Numbered from the stretch's first letter, positions 24,070 through 32,632 are shown. The stretch: DNA of 64,000 nt from JBCBAP01 sp038532435 (GCA_038532435.1 JBCBAP010000008.1:25091-89090); one strand, 5' to 3'. A program made the numbers and translations. Notes: a model not told the origin generated them from the sequence alone.

Positions 24070-24567
24070 TCTGAGGCGTCTAGAGGCTGAGGGGGTTTGG
24101 GCGGGTCTCGACGAACGTCGGGCAAGATCCAATCTTGGTGACCTCGCGGCGAGCGCCCCAACCTCACAGATCCTGACTCAGCAGGGACAGTCCGATCGCT
24201 GGGATGGTCCCTACGCATTGCGTCAGTCCCACCGAGCCCACCGGGTTCGGACGGTTTATCGTCTGACCGACAGCGCCAACGCTCTTTTGGCGCGGCAGTC
24301 CGACACTAGATTTCGGCCGCTAGCACACGAGCGAAAAGCCACCGTGCAAGGCTTAGCCCACCTCTGGGACGCCCCTACGCTTGGCATTTGCCCTGCCGGA
24401 CCTCTGCAGCTCAGATGTCTTACCGCTGGACTGTCAGAGCGCACGCTCGTTTCGACCGGCAGTACGACAATCAGAAGAGGCCGCTAGCGCGTCAGCGAAG
24501 CGCCAGCGGTCAAGGCATGGCCCGCGGCGGTGACTGCCGCAGCGCCCTAGAGCATCAATCGACCGGA
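24070..24567. other. About 500 bp without a recognisable gene
   Basis: Between the small membrane protein and the metK stop. I see no tRNA, rRNA or known RNA family. It holds a 7-bp inverted repeat (GCGCCAA at 24273-24279 with TTGGCGC at 24287-24293) and a larger imperfect one (24481-24490 with 24500-24509, nine of ten pairs), which on the minus strand may end metK transcripts. One long open frame crosses it (24014-24487), but its product resembles nothing and it overlaps the membrane-protein frame. Could hold an unannotated RNA or gene remnant. Confidence 0.5.
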
Positions 24568-25755
24568 TCAGACGTTGGACTTGAGCGTCTCCACCAGGTC
24601 CGTCCGCTCCCAGGAAAAACCGCCATCCTCTTCCGGCGCGCGCCCGAAATGCCCGTAGGCCGCCGTGCGCTGGTAGATCGGGCGGTTGAGGCCCAGATGG
24701 GTGCGGATGCCCCGGGGGGTCAGGCTCATGGACCGGCGGATCGCCTCTTCGATGCGCGCCGCATCCACCTGCTCCGTCCCGTGCCCGTCCACATAGATCG
24801 ACAGGGGCTCGGGCACGCCGATGGCGTAGGAAAGCTGCACGGTACAGCGGTCCGCGAGACTGGCAGCCACCACGTTCTTCGCCACATAGCGCGCAGCATA
24901 GGCCGCGGACCGGTCCACCTTCGTCGGATCCTTGCCGGAGAAGGCGCCGCCCCCGTGGGGTGCGGCCCCCCCATAGGTGTCCACGATGATCTTGCGTCCC
25001 GTCAGGCCCGCATCCCCGTCCGGTCCGCCGATGACGAAGCGGCCGGTTGGGTTCACATGCCAGACCGTTTCCGCATCGATGAAACCATCGGGAAGCGCCT
25101 CGCGCGCGAACGGCTCGACGATGTCCCGCACGTCGTGGGAGGTAATGTCCTGCCCGTTCGCAAGCTTCGCGAGATGCTGGGTCGAGATCACGATGGTATG
25201 GGCACGCACGGGCCGTCCGTCCCGGTATTCCACCGTGACCTGGCTTTTCGCATCGGGCCCCAGAAGCGAGGCTTCGTCCCCGTGGCGCGCCTCGGCCATC
25301 AGGCGCAGGATCCGGTGGGAATAGAGGATCGGCGCGGGCATCAGCTCAGGCGTTTCGTTGGTTGCGTAGCCAAACATGATCCCTTGATCGCCCGCACCTT
25401 CGTCCTTGTTCTCCGCCGCATCGACGCCCACCGCGATGTCGGCGGACTGTTCGTGGACGTAGCAGTCGATGGAGCAGGTGCGGAAATGGAAGCCCTTCTG
25501 TGCATAGCCGATCTTCCGGATCGTCTCCCGGGCGGTCGCGCACATCTCCTCAGGCGTGATCGAGTTCTCCTCGGAAATCTTCACCTCGCCCATGAGCACG
25601 ACCTTGTTGGTCGAGGCCGCGGTTTCGACGGCAATCCGCGCTTCTGGCTCACGCGCGATCAACTGATCGACGATGGCATCGGAGATCTGGTCGCAGACCT
25701 TGTCCGGGTGGCCCTCGGACACGGATTCAGAGGTGAAGAGGTAGTCCTTGCGCAT
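24568..25755 (-). CDS. metK: S-adenosylmethionine synthetase
   Basis: Makes S-adenosylmethionine from methionine and ATP. The 395-residue protein starts MRKDYLFTSESVSEGHPDKVCDQISD; other signatures are GAGDQGIMFGYATNE and the P-loop-like GGGAFSGKDPTKVDRSAAY. The ATG at 25755 is preferred; the ATG at 25803 adds 16 unrelated residues. Rhodobacterales metK genes often carry a SAM/SAH riboswitch, but I could not find its conserved core in the 81 bp before this start. It follows the glycosyltransferase and mdh on the same strand, so it may be read from the mdh promoter. Confidence 0.97.
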   Translation of the reverse strand: MRKDYLFTSESVSEGHPDKVCDQISDAIVDQLIAREPEARIAVETAASTNKVVLMGEVKISEENSITPEEMCATARETIRKIGYAQKGFHFRTCSIDCYVHEQSADIAVGVDAAENKDEGAGDQGIMFGYATNETPELMPAPILYSHRILRLMAEARHGDEASLLGPDAKSQVTVEYRDGRPVRAHTIVISTQHLAKLANGQDITSHDVRDIVEPFAREALPDGFIDAETVWHVNPTGRFVIGGPDGDAGLTGRKIIVDTYGGAAPHGGGAFSGKDPTKVDRSAAYAARYVAKNVVAASLADRCTVQLSYAIGVPEPLSIYVDGHGTEQVDAARIEEAIRRSMSLTPRGIRTHLGLNRPIYQRTAAYGHFGRAPEEDGGFSWERTDLVETLKSNV

Positions 25756-25820
25756 GTGGGAGGGTCCTGCCTGACGGATGTTGTTTTGCGGCACAGACCA
25801 CATCTGCGACGTTGAGGCAA

Positions 25821-25832
25821 GTCGGCGCCGAC
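25821..25832. promoter_or_regulatory. Perfect 12-bp palindrome upstream of metK
   Basis: GTCGGCGCCGAC lies 65 bp before the metK start and 5 bp past the glycosyltransferase stop. It may be a short hairpin at the end of the upstream transcript or an operator for metK. Chance occurrence cannot be excluded in GC-rich DNA. Confidence 0.3.
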
Positions 25833-25836
25833 CCCT

Positions 25837-26637
25837 TCAGTCCTTGAGACCCAGATCAGACATCAATTTCGCCCGATGCGCCCGTTGCTGCCTCAGCCGC
25901 CACAGGTAGATGGGGCCGAGAAGGCCGCGCAGGCTCCTGATCCGCCGCCGCCGCAGGCCCTTGAGAAAACTTGTCGGTTTCACGTGCCAGTGCAGCCGCG
26001 GAGAGTGAATCAGGCGCGCCATCGCCGTCTTGGGAAAGAACGCGTACATCAAGCGCAGGTTCATGAGGTTGTATTCAGGGGGCAGCGTCGCGATGCGCAG
26101 GTCCGAAAGCCAGATCTCTTCCCGAAACCCCGGCTGATCCTCCCGAACGGCCCCGGCCTCGTACCGCGCCTGCCATGCGGAGAAGAAGGTGTCGGTCGCC
26201 GGGGAGCTGCGCCAGGCGATGACGCCGGTATTGTATTGCGGAAACGCCTCGGGCAGGCGGAAGTTCATCGGCTTCATGACCTTCCAGACGACCCGGGTCT
26301 GGTCGTGGGCGAGCGCGATGTCGAACCGGTCGAGCAGGTCGAAAACGTCCCACATCGCTGCGACCATCATGGTGTCCACGTCGAGATAGAGGGTCCGTTT
26401 GAACCGGGATTTGCCCATGCAGGCAACCTTGGAGCGGGCATGGGGGTTCTCGATCACATGTACCTGGTCGAACCCCTGCACGGACGGATCGTCCGTGTAG
26501 AGGTCGACCGGACAGCCGGGCATGTGCTCACGGATTGTGGCCAGCACCTGATAGGCAAGCTCCAGATAGGAGGCACCCGTGGCCACAAGAATAATGCCCC
26601 GCGCGGGGGCATCATCATCTGAAGTCGTCTTGCTCAC
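25837..26637 (-). CDS. Glycosyltransferase-like protein (GT-A fold, DxD motif)
   Basis: A 266-residue protein. The sequence begins with IILVATGASYLELAYQVLATIRE, then VDLYTD, and has the metal-binding DxD in FKRTLYLDVDTMM (D86, D88), followed by FDIALAHDQ and FPQYNTGVIAWR, the order seen in nucleotide-diphospho-sugar transferases of the GT8 type. The C-terminus is very basic (LKGLRRRRIRSLRGL). The GTG start overlaps the mdh stop (GTGA), so it is translationally coupled to mdh. Acceptor and sugar are unknown. Confidence 0.72.
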   Translation of the reverse strand: MSKTTSDDDAPARGIILVATGASYLELAYQVLATIREHMPGCPVDLYTDDPSVQGFDQVHVIENPHARSKVACMGKSRFKRTLYLDVDTMMVAAMWDVFDLLDRFDIALAHDQTRVVWKVMKPMNFRLPEAFPQYNTGVIAWRSSPATDTFFSAWQARYEAGAVREDQPGFREEIWLSDLRIATLPPEYNLMNLRLMYAFFPKTAMARLIHSPRLHWHVKPTSFLKGLRRRRIRSLRGLLGPIYLWRLRQQRAHRAKLMSDLGLKD

Positions 26638-27599
26638 GCGAGGGTCGGATCGATCTCTTTACAGGCCGCAACGAGGCCCTTCACCGCATCAACGGACTTG
26701 TCGAACATCGTCTGCTCGTCCCCGTTGAGGGAGATCTCAACAACACGCTCGATCCCACCTGCGCCGATCACGGTCGGCACACCGACGTAAAACCCGTTGA
26801 GGCCGTAGGCACCGTCGACAAAGGCTGCGGCGGGCAGCACCCGCTTCTGATCCTTGAGGAAAGATTCGGCCATCTGGATCGCTGACGCCGCGGGGGCGTA
26901 GAACGCGGATCCCGTCTTGAGAAGGCCCACAATCTCAGCCCCGCCATCCCGGGTGCGCTGCACGATCGCATCGAGCTTGTCCTGAGTGGTCCAGCCCATC
27001 TCCACCAGATCCGGAAGCGGGATGCCCGCGACAGTGGAGTACCGGGTCAGCGGCACCATTGTGTCCCCGTGCCCGCCAAGGACAAACGCCGTCACGTCCT
27101 TGACGGAGACCTCGAACTCTTCAGCGAGGAAGTGGCGGAACCGTGCGCTGTCGAGCACACCGGCCATGCCCACGACCTTCTCCGTCGGCAGACCGGAGAA
27201 TTCACGCAGGGCCCACACCATGGCGTCGAGCGGGTTGGTGATGCAGATGACGAAAGCGTCGGGGGCATGCTCCTTGATGCCCTCGCCCACGGACTTCATG
27301 ACCTTCAGGTTGATGCCCAGCAGATCGTCCCGGCTCATGCCGGGCTTCCGCGCGACACCGGCGGTGACGATGCAGACATCCGCGCCCGCGATCAGCGAAT
27401 AATCGTTCGTGGACCCTGTCATGGCCGCGTCGAACCCGTCGACCGGAGCGCTCTCCGCGATGTCGAGCGCCTTGCCCTGGGGGATGCCCTCGGCGATGTC
27501 GAACAGGACGACGTCGCCCAGTTCCTTCAGCCCTGCCAGATGGGCAAGCGTGCCCCCGATCTGCCCTGCACCGATCAGCGCGATCTTCGCTCTCGCCAT
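26634..27599 (-). CDS. mdh: Malate dehydrogenase
   Basis: NAD-dependent oxidation of malate to oxaloacetate in the TCA cycle. The 321 residues are of the LDH-like MDH type: IALIGAGQIGGTLA (NAD site), substrate Arg residues in GVARKPGMSRDDLL, VITNPLDAMV-like CITNPLDAMVW, and the catalytic His in LGGHGDTMVPL. The expected neighbours sucC and sucD are not here; instead a glycosyltransferase gene overlaps its stop by 4 bp. Its upstream region holds a TACAATTGTA palindrome. Confidence 0.97.
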   Translation of the reverse strand: MARAKIALIGAGQIGGTLAHLAGLKELGDVVLFDIAEGIPQGKALDIAESAPVDGFDAAMTGSTNDYSLIAGADVCIVTAGVARKPGMSRDDLLGINLKVMKSVGEGIKEHAPDAFVICITNPLDAMVWALREFSGLPTEKVVGMAGVLDSARFRHFLAEEFEVSVKDVTAFVLGGHGDTMVPLTRYSTVAGIPLPDLVEMGWTTQDKLDAIVQRTRDGGAEIVGLLKTGSAFYAPAASAIQMAESFLKDQKRVLPAAAFVDGAYGLNGFYVGVPTVIGAGGIERVVEISLNGDEQTMFDKSVDAVKGLVAACKEIDPTLA

Positions 27600-27696
27600 G
27601 TCACTCTCCGGAAAGTTGGTTGCGATTTCGCGCTCGGGTTAGCGGCAAACCGGATTTCGCGCAAGCACCCGTGGTTTCGCGCAGGGCAAAGCAGCA

Positions 27697-27706
27697 TACA
27701 ATTGTA
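27697..27706. promoter_or_regulatory. TACAATTGTA palindrome in the mdh/exporter divergent region
   Basis: A perfect 10-bp palindrome in an AT-richer patch about 100 bp before the mdh start and about 85 bp before the exporter start. GntR-family repressors commonly bind T-G-T-A-x-A-x-A-C-A type sites, so it is a candidate operator for either gene. No regulator gene lies next to it. Confidence 0.4.
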
Positions 27707-27710
27707 CACA

Positions 27711-27755
27711 AATCACGGTGAGCGCTGCGGTGGTTCCGTACGCAGAACCGTGATT
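27711..27755 (+). promoter_or_regulatory. Long inverted repeat in the exporter leader
   Basis: AATCACGGT at 27711-27719 is exactly complementary to ACCGTGATT at 27747-27755, and TGCG/CGCA at 27726-27729 and 27741-27744 could extend the stem inside. It ends 34 bp before the exporter ATG. It may fold as a structured leader or be an operator. Confidence 0.35.
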
Positions 27756-27789
27756 GACCGGGGCTGCCCGCTCCGCGCAGGGTGCGCCC

Positions 27790-28542
27790 ATGGAGCTTGA
27801 CCTCACGTTCTTCGCCCTCGCGGTGCCGGCTGTCCTGCTCGCAGGGATCTCGAAGGGCGGGTTTGGCTCCGGGGCGGCGTTCGTGGCCGCTCCCCTGCTC
27901 GCCCTGATCATCGAGCCGCAATATGCGGTGGGCGTCATGCTCCCACTCCTGATGCTGATGGATGTGACGAGCCTGCGGCCCTACTGGCGGAAGTGGGACT
28001 GGCCCAACGCGCGAACGATGATGATCGGGGCCATACCGGGGGTCGCCGCGGGCGTTCTTCTGTTCCGTTACACATCCAGCGACGCGGTCCGCCTTCTTAT
28101 CGGCCTGATCGCCGTCGGGTTTGTTCTGTTCCAACTCTCGCGGCAGCGGGGATGGCTGAGGCTGGCGCCCAGGGGTTTTTCGCACATGCGCGCGGGGGGG
28201 TGGGGTCTGGTCGCGGGCTTCACCAGTTTCGTGAGCCACGCAGGCGGACCGCCCGCCGCGGTGCACCTGCTCAGCCAGTCGCTGAGCAAGGAGAGGTATC
28301 AGGCGACGACGGTGATCGTGTTCTGGTGGGTGAACATCCTGAAGTTCGGGCCCTACGCTGCCCTCGGCCTCTTTACCGGCGAGACCCTCGTCGCCAACCT
28401 GTTCCTCGCCCCCGTTGCCATCGCCGGGACCTGGCTGGGCGTTTGGGCCCATCGCATGATCCCGGAGACGGTGTTCTTTGCGATCACCTATGTCCTGTTG
28501 ACCCTGACGGGGACAAAGCTGATCTTCGACGCGCTGACCTGA
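27790..28542 (+). CDS. Sulfite exporter TauE/SafE family protein
   Basis: A 250-residue protein with about seven or eight membrane helices. The two family repeats are visible: LLAGISKGGFGSGAAFVAAPLLALI near the N-terminus and LVAGFTSFVSHAGGPPAAVHLLSQ in the second half. Such proteins export sulfite, sulfoacetate or other organosulfonates, though most are uncharacterised. ATG at 27790 is chosen for its AGGG site and MELDLTFF start; an ATG at 27754 would add 12 residues spanning the inverted repeat. No sulfonate catabolism genes are nearby. Confidence 0.88.
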   Translation: MELDLTFFALAVPAVLLAGISKGGFGSGAAFVAAPLLALIIEPQYAVGVMLPLLMLMDVTSLRPYWRKWDWPNARTMMIGAIPGVAAGVLLFRYTSSDAVRLLIGLIAVGFVLFQLSRQRGWLRLAPRGFSHMRAGGWGLVAGFTSFVSHAGGPPAAVHLLSQSLSKERYQATTVIVFWWVNILKFGPYAALGLFTGETLVANLFLAPVAIAGTWLGVWAHRMIPETVFFAITYVLLTLTGTKLIFDALT

Positions 28543-28546
28543 CCGC

Positions 28547-28861
28547 TCAGATCTTCCGGTCGAGTGCCGCCAGCGGTTCGGGCGAAAGATCCCAGGCCCG
28601 GCCCGCCGCGATGAGGCAGCTCACGCCCTGGGCGGAGGTGATGATGATCGTCCAGCTTCCGGTTTCCTCGGAGGAGAAGACCTCCACCACACCGTTGCGC
28701 TGCAGGCCCATCGACTGCCGCGACTCGCCGAAATTCGCCGTGAGGTGGTTGATCACGGCGTCGCGGGGGCCGCACCGGTTGTTCGGGGCGGGGTTTGCGA
28801 CAGCAGCCTGACCCGCAAGGGCCACACCGCCGATCAGTGCACACATCGTCAGTTTACGCAT
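28547..28861 (-). CDS. Small exported protein of unknown function
   Basis: A 104-residue precursor with a signal peptide (MRKLTMCALIGGVALAGQAAVA). The mature part has two cysteines (NNRCGPRDAV and GVSCLIAAGRAWD) and short strands (GVVEVFSSEETGSWTIIITS). The pattern C-G-x-R-x-x-x-x-x-x-L...E...G...E is recurrent in Rhodobacteraceae hypothetical proteins of this size. It converges on the exporter with only 4 bp between stops. Function unknown. Confidence 0.7.
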   Translation of the reverse strand: MRKLTMCALIGGVALAGQAAVANPAPNNRCGPRDAVINHLTANFGESRQSMGLQRNGVVEVFSSEETGSWTIIITSAQGVSCLIAAGRAWDLSPEPLAALDRKI

Positions 28862-29148
28862 TGTCCCATCCTTTCCGCCGGTTTTCCGGCACTGCCAATG
28901 GCATTCGAGAACCGCGGGGCCCCCTCCCGCCGGGCCCGATCCGGAGCGGCGCGATAGGACTTCGCTGCGACGCTCCAGACAGCCACTGTGGCGAGAAATG
29001 CCTGATATCTGGTAAACGGACGTGCCGAACGATCTATTCCGGCATTTAATTTCTACTCATTGGCCCATTGCGCAATTTTCCTGCGCAAGGATCTTGCGCT
29101 CAGACGCGGCTTGGGTATTTTGCGCCGCAACAAAACGAGGAGTCGCCG

Positions 29149-30036
29149 ATGCCCGCTGCCCACCGCCCCCGCCGATCCGTGCTCTACATGCCGGGCTCGA
29201 AGTCCCGCGCGCTTGAAAAAGCGGAAGGGCTGCCGGCGGATGCGCTTATCCTCGATCTGGAGGATGCGGTGGCTCCTGAGGAAAAGCCCGCCGCGCGGGA
29301 TCTTGTCTACGACGCGGTCGAAGCGCGGCGTTTCGGTCCGCGAGAGGTCATCATCCGGATCAACGGGCTCGATACCGAGTGGGGCGAGGCCGACCTCACC
29401 GCCGCCGCAGCCGCCGGACCGGACGCGATCCTGGTGCCAAAGATCGACAGGGCCGACGAGATCGTTGACATCGCCGACCGCATGGCCGCCGCGGGCGCAC
29501 CTGAGGATACGGCGATCTGGGCGATGATGGAGACCCCGCTCGGCATGCTCAACGCAGCTGACATCGCCGCAGCGCACCCCCGCCTTGCCTGTTTCGTCAT
29601 GGGCACCAACGATCTGGTCAAGGACCTGCACGCGAGCCACACGGAAATGCGCCTGCCGCTGATAACAGGGCTCGGCCTGTGTCTGCTGGCGGCGCGGGCG
29701 CATGGGCTCGCCATCATCGATGGGGTCTATAACGCGTTCAAGGATGATGACGGGCTGCGCGCCGCCTGCCAGCAAGGCAAGGAACTTGGCTTTGACGGGA
29801 AGACGCTGATCCATCCCGCCCAGCTTGGCGTGACCAACGAAGTCTTCGCCCCCTCCGCCGACGATATCGAGCTCGCGCAAAGCTACGTGGATGCGTTCGA
29901 GGCGGCGAAGGCACGGGGGGAGGGCGTCGCGGTCGTCAACGGCCGGATCGTCGAAAACCTCCATGTCGACAATGCCCGTCGCCTGCTTGCGGAGGCGGAT
30001 GCCATCGCCGCGCTTGCGGGCGCGTCGGCGGGGTGA
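29149..30036 (+). CDS. mcl2: (3S)-malyl-CoA thioesterase (CitE-like, Mcl2)
   Basis: In Rhodobacter sphaeroides Mcl2 hydrolyses (S)-malyl-CoA to malate and CoA at the end of the ethylmalonyl-CoA pathway. The 295-residue protein begins PRRSVLYMPGSKSRALEKAEGL and has LILDLEDAVAPEEK, IIRINGLDTEWG, WAMMETPLGMLNA, VMGTNDLVKDL and GFDGKTLIHPAQL, matching Mcl2 rather than the longer lyase Mcl1. ATG at 29149 follows an AGGAG site. The nearby mch gene in the same direction supports the pathway assignment. A malyl-CoA lyase activity cannot be excluded by sequence alone. Confidence 0.9.
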   Translation: MPAAHRPRRSVLYMPGSKSRALEKAEGLPADALILDLEDAVAPEEKPAARDLVYDAVEARRFGPREVIIRINGLDTEWGEADLTAAAAAGPDAILVPKIDRADEIVDIADRMAAAGAPEDTAIWAMMETPLGMLNAADIAAAHPRLACFVMGTNDLVKDLHASHTEMRLPLITGLGLCLLAARAHGLAIIDGVYNAFKDDDGLRAACQQGKELGFDGKTLIHPAQLGVTNEVFAPSADDIELAQSYVDAFEAAKARGEGVAVVNGRIVENLHVDNARRLLAEADAIAALAGASAG

Positions 30037-30076
30037 CAGGGTCGCGGCAGGTCAATCCCGGACACGAGGCATTCCC

Positions 30077-30643
30077 ATGATCCTGCTCATCCTTGGCATC
30101 GCGCTCTGGTGGGGCGCGCATCTCTTCAAACGCCTGGCAAAGGGCCCACGTGCGGCGATGCAGGAACGATTAGGGGATGCCGCCCGCGGCGTGTTTGCCC
30201 TTCTCATCGTTGTCTCCATCGGCATGATGACGCTGGGATATCAGCAGGCGGCCTTCATCAACGTCTGGTTTCCGCCCACGTGGACGGTCCACCTGAACAA
30301 TACACTGATGTGGATAGCCGTTGTCCTCTTCGCGCTCAGCGCCTCGAAGGGGCGCAGCCGCGCGTGGTTCCGGCACCCGATGCTGCTCGGTTTCACGGTG
30401 TGGAGCTTTGCGCACCTCCTCGTGAACGGGGATCTCGCCTCCATCCTGCTGTTCGGCGGGCTCGGGATCTGGGCGATCACGTCGATCTTCGTGATCAACA
30501 CCCAGGACGGCCCGTGGGAGCGGCCAGAGCCCGGCCCGGTCTCCGGCGATGTGCGCGTTGTTCTGATATCGACCGTCGTCTTCCTTGTGATCGCGGGCAT
30601 TCACGCGATCTTCGTCTGGCCGTTTCCGGGGGGTGCCGCATGA
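30077..30643 (+). CDS. NnrU family membrane protein
   Basis: A 188-residue integral membrane protein with about five helices. WWGAHLFKRLAKGPRAAM at the start, then FALSASKGRSRAWFRHPMLLGFTVWSFAHLLVNGD, are characteristic of the NnrU domain, first described near nitrite/NO reductase genes and also related to isoprenoid-modifying enzymes. No denitrification genes are present here. ATG at 30077; the stop overlaps the next start by 4 bp (ATGA). Its place between mcl2 and mch is known from other Rhodobacteraceae, but the role is unclear. Confidence 0.85.
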   Translation: MILLILGIALWWGAHLFKRLAKGPRAAMQERLGDAARGVFALLIVVSIGMMTLGYQQAAFINVWFPPTWTVHLNNTLMWIAVVLFALSASKGRSRAWFRHPMLLGFTVWSFAHLLVNGDLASILLFGGLGIWAITSIFVINTQDGPWERPEPGPVSGDVRVVLISTVVFLVIAGIHAIFVWPFPGGAA

Positions 30644-30843
30644 TCGCCTACCGGTTCCTGACCGAGGAAGACAGCGCCGCCTTCTGTCACAAGGTGACCG
30701 CGGCACTCAACTCGGGCTGGGCGCTCCAGGGACCGCCCACCTATGCCTTTGATCAAGCGAAGGGCGTGATGATGTGCGGGCAGGCGGTGACCAAGGACGT
30801 CCCTGGCCCCTACAGCCCCGATACGAAACTTGGAGATCTCTGA
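30640..30843 (+). CDS. DUF1737 small protein
   Basis: A 67-residue protein, MIAYRFLTEEDSAAFCHKVTAALNSGWALQGPPTYAFD..., which matches the DUF1737 pattern (Y-x-x-L...F...V...L..GW.L.G.....). The ATG overlaps the NnrU stop and the stop lies 3 bp before mch, so it is translated within the same transcript. Function unknown. Confidence 0.8.
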   Translation: MIAYRFLTEEDSAAFCHKVTAALNSGWALQGPPTYAFDQAKGVMMCGQAVTKDVPGPYSPDTKLGDL

Positions 30844-30846
30844 CAG

Positions 30847-31881
30847 ATGACGAAGACGAGCGCCGGACGGTTCTTTGAAGATTACGCCGTGGGGCAGACG
30901 CTGACCCACGCGGTACCCAGAACCGTCGGCGCGGGGGAGCGCGCGCTCTACACAGCGCTCTATCCGACTCGCGGGGCGCTCTACTCCTCCGACGAATTCG
31001 CGCGCAGCTGTGGTCTTCCTGCGAGCCCGCTCGAGGAACTGATCGCGTTTCACGTGGTGTTCGGGAAGACCGTGCCGGACGTCTCCCTCAACGCCGTCGC
31101 GAACCTCGGCTACGCGGAGGGACGTTTCGGTGTGCCCGTCTATCCTGGCGACACGCTGACAACGGTCAGCGAAGTGATCGGGGTCAAGGAGAACTCCAAC
31201 GGCAAGACCGGCGTCGTCTGGGTGCGCTCCACCGGGCGCAACCAGCGGGGGGAAGAAGTCCTTGCCTATGTGCGCTGGGTCATGGTGCGCAAGCGGGATC
31301 ACGGGGCCCCGGCGCCGGAAACGGTGATCCCGGAGCTTGCACAGGCCGTGGATCCCGGCGATCTGACGATCCCCTCGGGGCTGGATTTCACGGGCTACGA
31401 CACCGCGCTTGCGGGGGAGCCGCACCGCTGGGCCGACTACGACGTTGGCGAGAAGATCGACCATGTGGACGGTGTGACGATCGAAGAAGCCGAACACATG
31501 ATGGCCACCCGGCTCTGGCAGAACACGGCGAAGGTGCATTTCGACGCCACCTTCCGCATGGATGGACAACGGCTCATCTACGGCGGCCATGTCATCAGCC
31601 TCGCCCGCGCGCTCAGCTTCAACGGTCTGGCGAACGCACAGATGATCGTCGCCCTCAATGGCGGCGCCCACGCCAATCCCTGCTTTGCGGGCACGACCGT
31701 GCGCGCCTGGTCGGAGGTTCTGGACAAGGCGGAGACGGCGGCGCCCGGGGTCGGTGCGCTCCGCCTGCGCCTGGTCGCCACTTCAGGCGACAGCGGATCA
31801 TTCCCACTGCGCGGAACGGACGGAAAATACGATCCCAGTGTCTTGCTCGATCTCGACTATTGGGCTCTTGTTCCGCTGTGA
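30847..31881 (+). CDS. mch: Mesaconyl-CoA hydratase
   Basis: Hydrates mesaconyl-C1-CoA to beta-methylmalyl-CoA in the ethylmalonyl-CoA pathway of acetate assimilation. The 344-residue MaoC-type protein has two hotdog domains. FHVVFGKTVPDVSLNAVANLGYAEGRF, SEVIGVKENSNGKTGVVWVRSTGRNQRGEEVL and EAEHMMATRLWQNTAKVHF are close to the R. sphaeroides enzyme as I remember it, including overall length. Co-directional with mcl2, with two small genes between. Confidence 0.93.
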   Translation: MTKTSAGRFFEDYAVGQTLTHAVPRTVGAGERALYTALYPTRGALYSSDEFARSCGLPASPLEELIAFHVVFGKTVPDVSLNAVANLGYAEGRFGVPVYPGDTLTTVSEVIGVKENSNGKTGVVWVRSTGRNQRGEEVLAYVRWVMVRKRDHGAPAPETVIPELAQAVDPGDLTIPSGLDFTGYDTALAGEPHRWADYDVGEKIDHVDGVTIEEAEHMMATRLWQNTAKVHFDATFRMDGQRLIYGGHVISLARALSFNGLANAQMIVALNGGAHANPCFAGTTVRAWSEVLDKAETAAPGVGALRLRLVATSGDSGSFPLRGTDGKYDPSVLLDLDYWALVPL

Positions 31882-31900
31882 CGCAGATGTAGGAGTTCCC

Positions 31901-32632
31901 ATGCGCGCTTACCTGATCGCTGCCCTCGCAAGCATCCCGGGGGCAATCCATGCCGATGACGCAGCCTTCGCCTACCTCGAGGCAAACCTGATCTCGACGC
32001 TCTATCACGAGCTGGGCCACGCAGTGATCCACATTCAGGAGGTGCCGATCTTCGGTCAGGAGGAGGACGCGGCGGACGTGCTGAGCACTCTCCTGATCAA
32101 CGCGCACTATGACGAACCGGCGGCGCGGGACATCATCACGCTCGCCGCACAGGGGTATGCTGACGATGCGGCGGCGTTGGAGGAGCCCATCCCCGTCTGG
32201 GGCGTCCACGGGCTCGACATGCAGCGGTATCACACGATGGCATGCCTGTTTTTCGGCGCGGACGTGGATACCCGTGAATATGTGATCACAGAACTGGGTC
32301 TGCCCGAGGAACGCGCTGAAACCTGCGAGGAAGAGTACTACCTCGCCGAATGGTCCTGGGGCACCGTCCTCATTCCGATGGAGGACGCCGCCCCCGCTAC
32401 GACCCTGACCTACAAGGGTTTGTCCGATATCGGCGGCGAGGAAATCGCGTTCACTCAGGATCTGCTGATCGAGCAGGTTTCGTTTCTAAACGAAAGCTAT
32501 GCCCTCGCCAAGCCAGTCACCGTGACACTGCTCTCCTGCGGCGAAGCCAACGCCTTCTACGATCCGGAGACTCTGACCATCGAAGTCTGCACGGAATTCG
32601 CCGAAGACCTGTTCTATCGCGCGACACGTTAG
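31901..32632 (+). CDS. Exported DUF4344 metallopeptidase
   Basis: A 243-residue precursor with a short signal peptide (about 1-18, MRAYLIAALASIPGAIHA). The zinc motif HELGH is at residues 36-40 (TLYHELGHAVIHI), with a third acidic ligand likely in GQEEDAADVLS about 15 residues later; together these define the DUF4344 metallopeptidase family. Four Cys in the second half may form disulfides. AGGAG precedes the ATG by 5 bp. It is 19 bp after mch, so probably in the same operon. The substrate is unknown. Confidence 0.85.
   Translation: MRAYLIAALASIPGAIHADDAAFAYLEANLISTLYHELGHAVIHIQEVPIFGQEEDAADVLSTLLINAHYDEPAARDIITLAAQGYADDAAALEEPIPVWGVHGLDMQRYHTMACLFFGADVDTREYVITELGLPEERAETCEEEYYLAEWSWGTVLIPMEDAAPATTLTYKGLSDIGGEEIAFTQDLLIEQVSFLNESYALAKPVTVTLLSCGEANAFYDPETLTIEVCTEFAEDLFYRATR

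Noticed and set aside
24014..24487. 157-codon frame crossing the gene-poor stretch
   Set aside because: Overlaps the small membrane-protein frame, has no clear ribosome-binding site and its product resembles nothing. Kept as a reminder that the stretch is not proven empty.
25756..25836. SAM/SAH riboswitch upstream of metK
   Set aside because: Expected in Rhodobacterales, but I could not find its conserved core in the 81 bp before the start. A covariance-model search would settle it.
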